From Spirochaetaceae bacterium (GTDB lineage: Bacteria > Spirochaetota > Spirochaetia > Treponematales > Breznakiellaceae), in assembly GCA_031265025.1 (NCBI GenBank), contig JAISDF010000046.1, forward strand, positions 1 to 10,116: 10,116 bases of DNA, read 5' to 3'. The translations under genes were made by a program, and so were the position numbers. Of the stretch, positions 1 through 7,098 are shown piece by piece; position 1 is the first letter of the stretch, and each line of letters opens with the position of its first letter. Below the pieces are notes generated by a model. It was not told the DNA's origin. It was given only the letters and a program-made list of their open reading frames with translations, and made no database searches.

Positions 1-1710
1 CTGCTGGGTAAAACGCTGGAAGCGGTAAGCAAGGGGCGTACCAGCGCGGCGATCAAGAAACTAATGGGCCTTGCCCCAAAAACGGCGATTGTTGTCGTTG
101 ATGACGGTTCCGGGGGAACCCTTGAGAAAGAAATCCCCATAGATGAAGTGATACCCGGCGATACTATTGTGGTGAAACCGGGAGCCAAGATACCTGTTGA
201 CGGGGAGATCATTGACGGGCATACGGCCATTGATGAATCTATGCTCACCGGGGAGAGCATGCCCGTGGACAAGAAGGCCGGGGACAAGGTGTATGCCGCG
301 ACTATCAACAGTAACGGCGTCATCCGCTTCAGGGCGGAAAAAACCGGAAGCGATACCGCCCTGGCACAGATCATTAAACTTGTGGAAGACGCCCAGGGCT
401 CAAAGGCTCCGATTGCGCAGATGGCGGATATAGTATCCGGCTATTTTGTTCCCATTGTCTGTGTGATTGCCCTGCTCGCGGGCCTTGCGTGGTTTGCCGC
501 CTCTTCATCGGGGCTTGCCGTCCCGCCGGACGGAAAGACGCCCCTTGAGTTTTCCCTTACCATCTTTATTTCCGTACTGGTCATCGCCTGTCCCTGCGCC
601 CTCGGGCTTGCCACTCCTACGGCTATCATGGTGGGAACGGGGAAGGGCGCTGAAAAAGGCATCCTGATCAAGAGCGGAGCGGCCCTGGAAACGGCCCATA
701 AAATACAGACCATAGTATTCGACAAAACGGGAACCATTACCGAAGGAAGGCCCCGGATCACGGACATAGTTACCGCGGAGGGCATTGACAGGGATTATCT
801 CTTGCGCATAACCGCTTCGGCGGAAAAAGGATCGGAACACCCTCTGGGCCAGGCCATTGTCGCGGGCGCGGAAGAGACGGGGCTCCTTCTCTTTACGGCG
901 TCAGGCTTTGAGGCCCTTACCGGCAGGGGCATTGAGGCGGAACTCAGCGGGGCCGGCGGTCCGTGCCGTATTCTGGCGGGAAACCGCAAGCTCATGGACG
1001 AACGCGGCATAGCCCTTGCCGAACTGGAAACCGAATCCGACCGCCTGGCCGCCGAAGGCAAGACGCCCATGTACGCCGCGCTGAACGGAAAAATCGCCGG
1101 GATTGTGGCGGTAGCCGATGTGGTAAAACCTTCCAGCAGGGCGGCCATAGAAAGCCTCCGGGGAATGGGGATAGAAGTTGCCATGATAACCGGAGACAAC
1201 AAAAAGACCGCCGGCGCCATCGCCCGGCAGGTCGGTATTGACAGGGTGCTTTCCGAAGTGCTGCCCCAGGACAAGTCCAATGAGGTAAAAAAGTTACAGG
1301 AATACTACGGGGAATCAACAACCCCGCCGCGGGAGGAAAAACACCGCAGGCGCTTTGTCGCCATGGTAGGGGACGGTATCAATGACGCTCCGGCCCTGGC
1401 CCAGGCTGATATCGGCATTGCCATAGGCAGCGGGACGGATGTAGCCATGGAAAGCGCGGATATTGTGCTCATGCGGAGCGACCTTATGGATGTTTCCTCG
1501 GCGGTCAATCTGAGCAAGAAAACCATCAGGACCATCAAGCAGAATCTGTTTTGGGCCTTTGGGTATAATACCCTGGGTATTCCTGTCGCCGCGGGCATTC
1601 TGTATCTCTTTGGAGGGCCCCTCCTTAATCCCATTTTTGCCGCCGCGGCCATGAGCATGAGTTCTGTCTCGGTGCTTACCAACGCGTTACGGCTTAAACG
1701 GATAAAATAA
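1..1710 (+). CDS. copA: Cu(+)-exporting P1B-type ATPase, CopA-like (5' end missing)
   Basis: ATP-driven inner-membrane pump that exports monovalent copper (or silver) from the cytoplasm. The open frame runs in from the window edge, so the first 569 visible residues are the C-terminal part; N-terminal metal-binding domains and the first membrane helices, if present, lie outside. Visible in order (fragment numbering): actuator-domain TGES at 83-86, a membrane helix at about 138-170, the ion-binding CPC motif at 197-199, the phosphorylated aspartate in DKTGT at 241-245, the nucleotide-domain SEHPL at 278-282, and GDGINDAP from 457. The last two helices carry YN (522-523) and MSMSS (551-555), the signature of the Cu(+) subgroup P1B-1 rather than the Zn/Cd pumps. 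About 14 extra residues lie between DK (424-425) and MVGDG (455-459). A small lipoprotein gene follows after 16 bases and may be co-transcribed. No copper regulator is visible. The family call is very secure; Ag(+) cannot be separated from Cu(+). Confidence 0.95.
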   Translation: MLGKTLEAVSKGRTSAAIKKLMGLAPKTAIVVVDDGSGGTLEKEIPIDEVIPGDTIVVKPGAKIPVDGEIIDGHTAIDESMLTGESMPVDKKAGDKVYAATINSNGVIRFRAEKTGSDTALAQIIKLVEDAQGSKAPIAQMADIVSGYFVPIVCVIALLAGLAWFAASSSGLAVPPDGKTPLEFSLTIFISVLVIACPCALGLATPTAIMVGTGKGAEKGILIKSGAALETAHKIQTIVFDKTGTITEGRPRITDIVTAEGIDRDYLLRITASAEKGSEHPLGQAIVAGAEETGLLLFTASGFEALTGRGIEAELSGAGGPCRILAGNRKLMDERGIALAELETESDRLAAEGKTPMYAALNGKIAGIVAVADVVKPSSRAAIESLRGMGIEVAMITGDNKKTAGAIARQVGIDRVLSEVLPQDKSNEVKKLQEYYGESTTPPREEKHRRRFVAMVGDGINDAPALAQADIGIAIGSGTDVAMESADIVLMRSDLMDVSSAVNLSKKTIRTIKQNLFWAFGYNTLGIPVAAGILYLFGGPLLNPIFAAAAMSMSSVSVLTNALRLKRIK

Positions 1711-1726
1711 ATTTATGGTGGATAAC

Positions 1727-2410
1727 ATGAAAAGACAAAGATTGATCACGGGCGTTTTTATCGGAGGGCTGTTCGCCCTGGCCTTCCTTTCCTGCGGGAA
1801 CCTTGACGTGGTAGGAAAGGATTCTGTCTCCGCGTTTGACAAACTCCTCAAACGGATTCCCCAGGCGCTGACATTTGACGAAGCAAACGGCGGCTGGTCC
1901 CTGTCCGCGCCCGACAACGAGGCCCGCTTCGTCTGGAGCAGGAACTACGCGGAAAGCCCGCTCTATGATGTTATGCTTGAATTTAACGCCGCGCCCTTTA
2001 TTGCCGCCGGTCTTGACGTGAACAGGCTGGGCGGAACCGTAAGGGCTGCCGGGGGCAAACTCACGGTTGGAACCAAACTCGGCGACGAAACATTGACGTA
2101 TAACGGAGAAGCCGCGCCCCTTGCTTCCTATGAGCACATTGTAAAGCTGAAACGAAAGGCCATAGGCTATCACGGGGCTATGGACCATTACGGGGTAAAC
2201 CTTGGAGACGGCAATGTTTTCGAATGGGCCAAGGATATGGCCACCAATGACAAGGATATGGTCTTTGCGCTTAACCCCGAACCCTTTATCGCCGCCGGTG
2301 TTGATCCTGCTAAAATTGAAGGCTGGATCTTCACCACGGTAACGGCGGATGACGCCAACGGAAAACCCGTACAGCTTGAAAAGATACTCAAGACCTTCAA
2401 TCTGGATTAG
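1727..2410 (+). CDS. Predicted lipoprotein of unknown function with internal duplication
   Basis: I do not recognise this family. The 227-residue product starts MKRQR, followed by a hydrophobic stretch ending in AFLSC, a spirochete-type lipobox with Cys23 as the predicted lipidated residue, so it should be a membrane-anchored periplasmic protein. The mature part has two related segments of about 48 residues, near 57-104 and 155-202. Each has a F-x-W motif, then about 20 residues later PFIAAG(L/V)D (90-96 and 186-192), then a Gly-containing turn. A short His-containing stretch (YHGAMDHYG) precedes the second copy; metal binding would be speculation. The start at 1727 is preferred because GGTGG (1717-1721) sits 5 bases upstream and it gives a standard lipoprotein leader. 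An in-frame ATG at 1715 adds four residues (MVDN) but has no ribosome site. It lies 16 bases after copA on the same strand, suggesting co-transcription and possibly an envelope role in metal stress (inference). Confidence 0.8.
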   Translation: MKRQRLITGVFIGGLFALAFLSCGNLDVVGKDSVSAFDKLLKRIPQALTFDEANGGWSLSAPDNEARFVWSRNYAESPLYDVMLEFNAAPFIAAGLDVNRLGGTVRAAGGKLTVGTKLGDETLTYNGEAAPLASYEHIVKLKRKAIGYHGAMDHYGVNLGDGNVFEWAKDMATNDKDMVFALNPEPFIAAGVDPAKIEGWIFTTVTADDANGKPVQLEKILKTFNLD

Positions 2411-2428
2411 TCGGCTACAGTGTAGGGG

Positions 2429-4354
2429 CTACCGGACCAGCTTTATCAGTGCGGTTGACAGGGCCGGCACATAGGTTACGAGGAATACCACCACAAGCTG
2501 AATAAGCAGGAAGGGCAGGACAAAGCGGCAGATTTCCATAAAGGGCCTCTTGAAACGGTAGCTTGCGAGGAACAGGTTCATGCCCACAGGCGGCGTGAGA
2601 AAACCTACTTCAAGGTTGATGATAAAGATGACTCCCAGGTGAACCGGGTCTATGCCGTAGGCCTGGCCGAGGGGCACGATGAGGGGCAGTACCACGAGTA
2701 TGGCCGAAAATATGTCCATGAGGCAGCCCACCACAAGAAGGGCCAGGTTGAGGAGCAGGAGAAAAAGGTATTTTGATTCCACCGCCGCCTGCATCCAGCG
2801 GGTAAAATTTTGGGGAACCTGGGTGTCGATGATGGCGTAGGAAAGGCCCTTGGCCATGGCAAGTATGGAGAGCACCCCTCCTATGATGGGGACCGCCTTG
2901 AGGAACACCTTTGCCGTGTCGGCGACGGCTATGTCTTTGTGGATGAGCACCTCGGTGATAAATACATAGAACACCGACACGGCGCTGATTTCGACCAGTG
3001 AAAGTATGCCCGAAAAATAAAGGGCGATAAGCGAAAACGGAAGGAGTATCTCAAAGGCCGCGTGTTTAAGGGAACGGGCCGCCTTTGGGAATTCAAAAGC
3101 CTCGACAGGTATTTTTACCCTGCGCGACGCGCCGATGCCAAAGACTATCATGGCCGTAACAAGAATACAGCCGGGTATGAGGGCGCCTATAAAATAATGC
3201 AGTATGCTTGAATCAACGGTTCCCCCCATAAAATGAAGAATAGTATTGGATGTGGAACCTACGAGTATGATGGGGAGGCTGGGCGGAAAGAGCAGCCCTA
3301 TGCAGCCCGAGGACGTAAGCAGCCCTATGGAAAAACGGTCCGGGTACTGGGACTTTTCGGTTAAAATCGTATAGAGCAGTCCGCCCAAGGCCAGTATCGT
3401 TACCCCCGACGCGCCGGTAAAGGAGGTAAAGAAGGCGCAGATGATTACCGTGGCGATAATCATGCCGCCGGGTATCCAGTTAAAAAGGCTCCTGAAGGTC
3501 TGGAGCAGCCTTTCGCCGGCCTTGCTTTCCGAAAGAAAGAACCCTGTCAGGGTAAAGAGGGGAATGGCGATGATATCCCCGTCGGTAAGGGCCGAATAAA
3601 TCTGTATGGGCACCGCCTCGGGTTCGCCAAAGGCCGCCTGAAGTATGATCATGGCTATGCCGCCTATGGCGGCGAAAATCGGCGTGCCGGCAAGGGCCGC
3701 CGCTATGAGGAGCAGTATGGCGGGAACCTTGACAACATGGGCCGTGTCGTAAAGGAAATCAAGCCAGAAGAGGAGGGCCTGCGGCGGTTCAAAACCCCAG
3801 ATCATCTTGGCGATGGCCGGCAGGGCGCAGGCCGTTCCCAAAAGCAGGGGCAGCGCGGAAAGAAAGGGCCGGGCCTTTTTCCACGGAAGGGCAAGGGCAA
3901 GGCGCAGGGCCATGACCGCGTAGGCTATGGGCATGGCCAGGGCGAAAACCTGGTTGGGGATAAAACCCACAAGGCGGCCGGAAAGACCGTAACGGAGAAA
4001 GGACGCCGAATTCCAGGCGAGGAGGGTGAGCAGAAATGATGAAAGGGAACCGCTTATGAGGGCCAGAACGGTTTTCAGTTTTTCGTTTTTTATATATTGA
4101 ACCACGGCGATGGAAATATGTTCCTTTGATTTCGTGGTGATCATGGCGGCAAAGAGGCCGAGGACAAGGAAGATGTGTGCCGTCACCGCCCTGGCGGACG
4201 GAATGGTCAGGGAAAACTGGCGGAGCAGGGCTTCCAGTACGGGCACAAGGGCAAGGAGGCCGAGGGCGGTGTAACAGATGCCGTGTTCCGCCAGCGCCAT
4301 AATCCTGGCAAGGTGTCCGCCTTCTTTCGCGGGATTTCCGCCGTTCCGTTCCAT
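2429..4354 (-). CDS. tatQM: TRAP transporter permease, fused small and large subunits (DctQ-DctM; TatQM)
   Basis: Inner-membrane symporter of a TRAP transporter, 641 residues, with the DctQ and DctM subunits in one chain. Residues about 15-160 are the DctQ-like part, four hydrophobic helices with the typical KEHISI (78-82). Hydrophobic linker helices span about 163-240. The DctM domain follows with family landmarks: IPLFTLTGFFLSE (264-276), SFTGASGVT (311-319), GLLFPPSLPIILVG (353-366), and GIDPVHLGV followed by GFLTPPVGMNLF (567-595). TRAP permeases typically use a Na+ gradient and accept substrate from a dedicated binding protein. The start ATG overlaps the stop of the binding-protein gene by one base (TGATG), and no clear ribosome site precedes it, so translation is probably coupled. 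It is the last gene of the minus-strand run and ends 18 bases from a convergent gene. Order and fusion match T. pallidum tp0958. The substrate is not known. Confidence 0.95.
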   Translation of the reverse strand: MERNGGNPAKEGGHLARIMALAEHGICYTALGLLALVPVLEALLRQFSLTIPSARAVTAHIFLVLGLFAAMITTKSKEHISIAVVQYIKNEKLKTVLALISGSLSSFLLTLLAWNSASFLRYGLSGRLVGFIPNQVFALAMPIAYAVMALRLALALPWKKARPFLSALPLLLGTACALPAIAKMIWGFEPPQALLFWLDFLYDTAHVVKVPAILLLIAAALAGTPIFAAIGGIAMIILQAAFGEPEAVPIQIYSALTDGDIIAIPLFTLTGFFLSESKAGERLLQTFRSLFNWIPGGMIIATVIICAFFTSFTGASGVTILALGGLLYTILTEKSQYPDRFSIGLLTSSGCIGLLFPPSLPIILVGSTSNTILHFMGGTVDSSILHYFIGALIPGCILVTAMIVFGIGASRRVKIPVEAFEFPKAARSLKHAAFEILLPFSLIALYFSGILSLVEISAVSVFYVFITEVLIHKDIAVADTAKVFLKAVPIIGGVLSILAMAKGLSYAIIDTQVPQNFTRWMQAAVESKYLFLLLLNLALLVVGCLMDIFSAILVVLPLIVPLGQAYGIDPVHLGVIFIINLEVGFLTPPVGMNLFLASYRFKRPFMEICRFVLPFLLIQLVVVFLVTYVPALSTALIKLVR

Positions 4355-5385
4355 CAGGGCTGTCCGTTCCGGTACCGTCTCACTATGGCGTCTATTTTCT
4401 GGTATATGTCCCGGTCAAAGATGGTTCCCAAAAGGCTGGGCAGGGCCCTTTCAACCTCATCGGCCCAGAGCCGTTCCTGGGCGGCGCTGAGACGGTTAAT
4501 GACCAGGCCGGAACGGTTCATGACGCGCAGGGCGTCGTCAGAGGTTCTCTGCATGGAAGCGTCAAGTTCCGAGGCTATCCTCCGCGTTACCCTGATCATT
4601 TCCTCCCGGTGCCGGGGATCGATTTTTTCCCAGGTAACTCTGTTCATCACTATGCCGCCGAGGAAGGGAGCTATATTGATCGAAGCCATGTTTCTGAGAT
4701 TGGTGTAAAGCCTGTAGGCCGCCACCGATGCCGGACTCTGGTACACCGCGGTAATGGCCCCGCTTGCCATCTTGGCGGCCACGTCCACGATATCTGTTTC
4801 AACAAGCTGGAACCCCATGGTCTTGAACACCGTATTAAGGTCGCTGGCCTCAGCGTTGGTGGCAAGCCTGTGCCGCCTGAGGTCATCGGGAACCAGCACC
4901 GGGTCCCTTGAAAAAACATTGACCCAGCCGGCTTTGGACCAGGCCATTATCACATACTGCGTGGTGTTGTTGATTCTTTCCTCAAAATCACCCTGGACTT
5001 CCCTCATGACAAGGTCGAATTCCGCGTCGTCGCGGATGAGAAAGGGACAGCTCAGCGTAATGACGGCGGGATTGATGGCGCTGAGGCCGAAGGTGGTAAA
5101 GACGGCCGCCTGTATCTGGTTGGCGTCAAGGGACGAGCGCATTTTCGCCTCGCCCCCCTCGGTCCCCCCGTGAAGCACCCGTACCCTGACCTGACCTCCG
5201 CTTATTCTTGTCCATTCCGCGGCGATGCGGTTAAGGCTCGCCCCCCAAAGGGAATTTTCGGGGACAGGGGAGGCGATTTTGATTTCGACGCTCTGGGAAC
5301 TGCCCCGGCCGCGCTGGGCAAAAAGCGCAAGGGGGCCAAGGCAAAAAAGGAATAACGCCGCGATACACAGTCTGTTATGCTTCAT
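4354..5385 (-). CDS. tatP: TRAP transporter substrate-binding protein of the TPAT type (DctP family; TatP)
   Basis: Periplasmic binding protein, 343 residues, normal for DctP, that should deliver ligand to TatQM and bind TatT. The leader (1-23) has Lys/Arg near the start, a hydrophobic core and LFA before Gln24, a good signal peptidase I site. The fold-typical order is seen: a first strand at VEIKIASPVPENSLWG (33-48), GGQVRVRVLHGG (63-74), LSCPFLIRDDAEF (111-123), AWSKAGWVNVFSR (148-160) and VPDDLRRHRLATN (165-177). In ordinary DctP proteins the last motif reads roughly DLKGLKIRV, with Arg clamping the substrate carboxylate; here Ala175 occupies that place. This agrees with the T. pallidum Tp0957 structure, described as having a hydrophobic cleft. 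The ribosome site AAGGAG (complement of 5391-5396) overlaps the tatT stop codon, with 5 bases to the ATG. The gene therefore lies between its two partners, 9 bases after tatT and overlapping tatQM. Confidence 0.93.
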   Translation of the reverse strand: MKHNRLCIAALFLFCLGPLALFAQRGRGSSQSVEIKIASPVPENSLWGASLNRIAAEWTRISGGQVRVRVLHGGTEGGEAKMRSSLDANQIQAAVFTTFGLSAINPAVITLSCPFLIRDDAEFDLVMREVQGDFEERINNTTQYVIMAWSKAGWVNVFSRDPVLVPDDLRRHRLATNAEASDLNTVFKTMGFQLVETDIVDVAAKMASGAITAVYQSPASVAAYRLYTNLRNMASINIAPFLGGIVMNRVTWEKIDPRHREEMIRVTRRIASELDASMQRTSDDALRVMNRSGLVINRLSAAQERLWADEVERALPSLLGTIFDRDIYQKIDAIVRRYRNGQP

Positions 5386-5390
5386 AATAT

Positions 5391-5396
5391 CTCCTT
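5391..5396 (-). promoter_or_regulatory. Ribosome binding site of tatP overlapping the tatT stop
   Basis: AAGGAG on the minus strand, 5 bases before the tatP ATG. Its first two bases are the last two of the tatT TAA stop, so ribosomes finishing tatT end on the tatP initiation site, which suggests coupled production of the two partner proteins. Confidence 0.8.
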
Positions 5397-6420
5397 ACCA
5401 TTCTTCATACGGGGAAGGCAAAAACGAAAAATAAATATAGGCGTTGTCAAGAAGAAACCGGGCCTTTCTCTTTGCCAGCGCGTTCATCAGCCGTATGGAC
5501 GGCTCCGCGTTTTCATCAACAGCCAGGGCTTTTTCCAGGTTTTCCCTGAAGCCATCGTAATCCTGGACCGGAACGCAGAAGGACTGGGCATAGGCCACAT
5601 AGGGACCCGCCGAATGTCCCCCGGTCTTTTCGAGAGCTTTGTTGAAATGAAACAGCGCCTTTTCCCGGTTGCCGCCGAGCGCTTCCGGCAGGGAACTATA
5701 GAAGATAATGTAAAATTCATCAATGGCCGATATGTTGAAGTCAGGGTCAAGCTCATAGGCCCTGCCTATCATGGCGGAAAGGGAATATATCTTTTCCCCC
5801 AGTTCAAAATCAAAGACATCAAGGGAATAGGCCGAAAGCATGCCGGCTGTGGTCCAGTACAGCAGGGGGACATCGTCTTTTTTCATCCTGTCGAGGTAGC
5901 GGCCTATGTCCTCATCGCCGGCTTCCGTGAATCCCGGATATTTTTTGTCCAGGGCCCTGTAGAGCAGGGACGATCCCCGGAGGTAAAGCTGTTTGGCCCT
6001 TTTAAGGCGCGCTTCTTTTTCGAAGTAGTCTTCGGGACCGAGCGTTTCAGCGGGGCCCTGGACATAGGCGTTGGCGTACATGACAAAAAGGGAACCGGTG
6101 GTGAGGAGCAGTCCCTGGTGTTCGGGGTTGCTTGCCAGAAGCGTCTCGTACATTTTGATGGCAAAGGGGAGGGCGTCTCCCACAAGTTCAATGTCGTTGT
6201 CTTCGGTAAACGCCGAGGCGCTGCCCCCGGCGCTCAACATGTCCGCCGCCTTTTTCATGACCATGCGGTTCAGGGAGCAGGACGCGAGAACAACAAAGAG
6301 AACGCCCAGGCCAAGAACGGCCGGCGGCTTAAGCCTCCCCGCAAAGCGTCCCGCTCCCCGCCCTCTGTTCCGCTCCGGGACCCCGGCTGAAAGGAACGGC
6401 GCTGTTTCCCTAATGATCAT
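5395..6420 (-). CDS. tatT: TPR-containing lipoprotein, TRAP transporter accessory protein TatT
   Basis: Accessory protein of the TPAT system, 341 residues. In T. pallidum the homologue Tp0956 was shown to be a pore-containing trimer built on TPR-like helices that binds the TRAP binding protein. Here a basic N-terminal region (to about 31) precedes a hydrophobic stretch and the lipobox VLASC, with Cys48 as predicted lipid anchor. The mature part begins SLNRMVMKKAADMLS and is almost entirely helical, with TPR-like helix pairs such as ALPFAIKMYETLLASNPEH (83-101), REKALFHFNKALEKTGGH (254-271) and FRENLEKALAVDENAEP (288-304). The start is supported by AGGAG (complement of 6427-6431), 6 bases before the ATG, and the ATG overlaps the upstream exonuclease stop as ATGA. 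The leader is unusually long for a lipoprotein. Identity rests on gene order, the lipobox, the TPR pattern and a TatP/TatQM neighbour. A long open frame on the opposite strand is a shadow. Confidence 0.88.
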   Translation of the reverse strand: MIIRETAPFLSAGVPERNRGRGAGRFAGRLKPPAVLGLGVLFVVLASCSLNRMVMKKAADMLSAGGSASAFTEDNDIELVGDALPFAIKMYETLLASNPEHQGLLLTTGSLFVMYANAYVQGPAETLGPEDYFEKEARLKRAKQLYLRGSSLLYRALDKKYPGFTEAGDEDIGRYLDRMKKDDVPLLYWTTAGMLSAYSLDVFDFELGEKIYSLSAMIGRAYELDPDFNISAIDEFYIIFYSSLPEALGGNREKALFHFNKALEKTGGHSAGPYVAYAQSFCVPVQDYDGFRENLEKALAVDENAEPSIRLMNALAKRKARFLLDNAYIYFSFLPSPYEEW

Positions 6421-7073
6421 TCGGTTCTCCTGACAGCCTGATGAAAATCAGGACGTATCTGTTTTACGCAGGCTGTAAATACTTCCATACAAACCCGCGC
6501 GTCATCCGAAGCCCGGTGGGCCTCTTTCGCGTCAATGCCGAATTCCCCGGCCAGGTCCTGGAGCTTGTAGCTCGTCCGTTTCGGAAACGCCTCCCTGGCA
6601 AAGGCAAGGGTGTCGGCAACCTGGTTGGGAAGTTCCCTGAACGGGGCGCTGAACCGGCTTTTGCCTGATTCCGGTTCCCCGTCCGCTTGAAAATTACCCC
6701 ACGCCAGGTCCGGCCCCCTATAGTACCGTTTAAGGCTCTCGTTGATAAAGCCGCAGTCAAAAGGGGCGTTATGTGCCACCAGAATGCTGCCGTTTGTAAA
6801 ACGCAAAAAATCGGGCAGGGCCTCTTCGATGGGGGCCTTGTCCCTCAGCATCGCGTCATCTATGCCGTTTACCCTGCTTGCCCCGGCGGGCATGGGTATG
6901 CCGGGATTTACCAGCGCCGAAAACCGCGCGGCAATGCCCCGGCGGTCAAATTTAACGGCGCCCAGTTCGACGATGCGGTCGGTCTGGCAATAGAGACCGG
7001 TGGTTTCAATGTCAAACGCCGTAAACGCCGCCCCCTTGAAAAAGGCGTCAACCGCCCAGTCAAACCCGCTCAT
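6417..7073 (-). CDS. DnaQ-like DEDDh 3'-5' exonuclease
   Basis: Cytoplasmic 3'-5' exonuclease of the DnaQ/DNA polymerase III epsilon superfamily, 218 residues, a stand-alone domain. All five catalytic positions are visible: Asp21 and Glu23 in FDIETTG, Asp106 in LVAHNAPFD, and His186 and Asp191 in HRASDDA. The His five residues before the Asp places it in the DEDDh class, with RNase T, TREX and epsilon. Residues about 120-150 form a polar stretch between ExoII and ExoIII that looks longer than usual. It could be a proofreading subunit or a repair/RNA-end trimming enzyme; sequence alone does not decide, so no symbol is given. The start ATG has only a weak upstream AGAGA. It follows the mutase gene by 25 bases and its TGA stop overlaps the tatT ATG, implying translational coupling with the transporter genes, although no functional tie is known. 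Confidence 0.92.
   Translation of the reverse strand: MSGFDWAVDAFFKGAAFTAFDIETTGLYCQTDRIVELGAVKFDRRGIAARFSALVNPGIPMPAGASRVNGIDDAMLRDKAPIEEALPDFLRFTNGSILVAHNAPFDCGFINESLKRYYRGPDLAWGNFQADGEPESGKSRFSAPFRELPNQVADTLAFAREAFPKRTSYKLQDLAGEFGIDAKEAHRASDDARVCMEVFTACVKQIRPDFHQAVRRTE
6427..6431 (-). promoter_or_regulatory. Ribosome binding site of tatT inside the exonuclease gene
   Basis: AGGAG on the minus strand, 6 bases before the ATG at 6420. It lies within the last codons of the exonuclease gene. It supports the long version of TatT, whose leader has about 30 residues before the hydrophobic core. Confidence 0.75.
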
Positions 7074-7098
7074 CGGATCTCTTTCCGTCCGTCCCGCT

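Noticed and set aside
1694..2188. 164-residue open frame antisense to the lipoprotein gene
   Set aside because: The plus-strand gene has a lipobox and a duplicated motif; the antisense product has neither motif nor ribosome site.
2411..2428. Bidirectional terminator between the convergent genes
   Set aside because: Only 4-base stems such as CTACAGTGTAG and GTAGGGGCTAC are found, with no T-tract, so a terminator is not supported.
5377..6390. 337-residue open frame antisense to tatT
   Set aside because: It mirrors tatT almost exactly, lacks recognisable motifs, and tatT has a ribosome site, lipobox and TPR pattern. Long antisense frames are expected in GC-rich coding DNA.
6325..6420. Twin-arginine export signal in the TatT leader
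   Set aside because: The Arg residues are not in an RRxFLK context and a lipobox ends the hydrophobic stretch. TatT here refers to the TPAT accessory protein, not the twin-arginine pathway.
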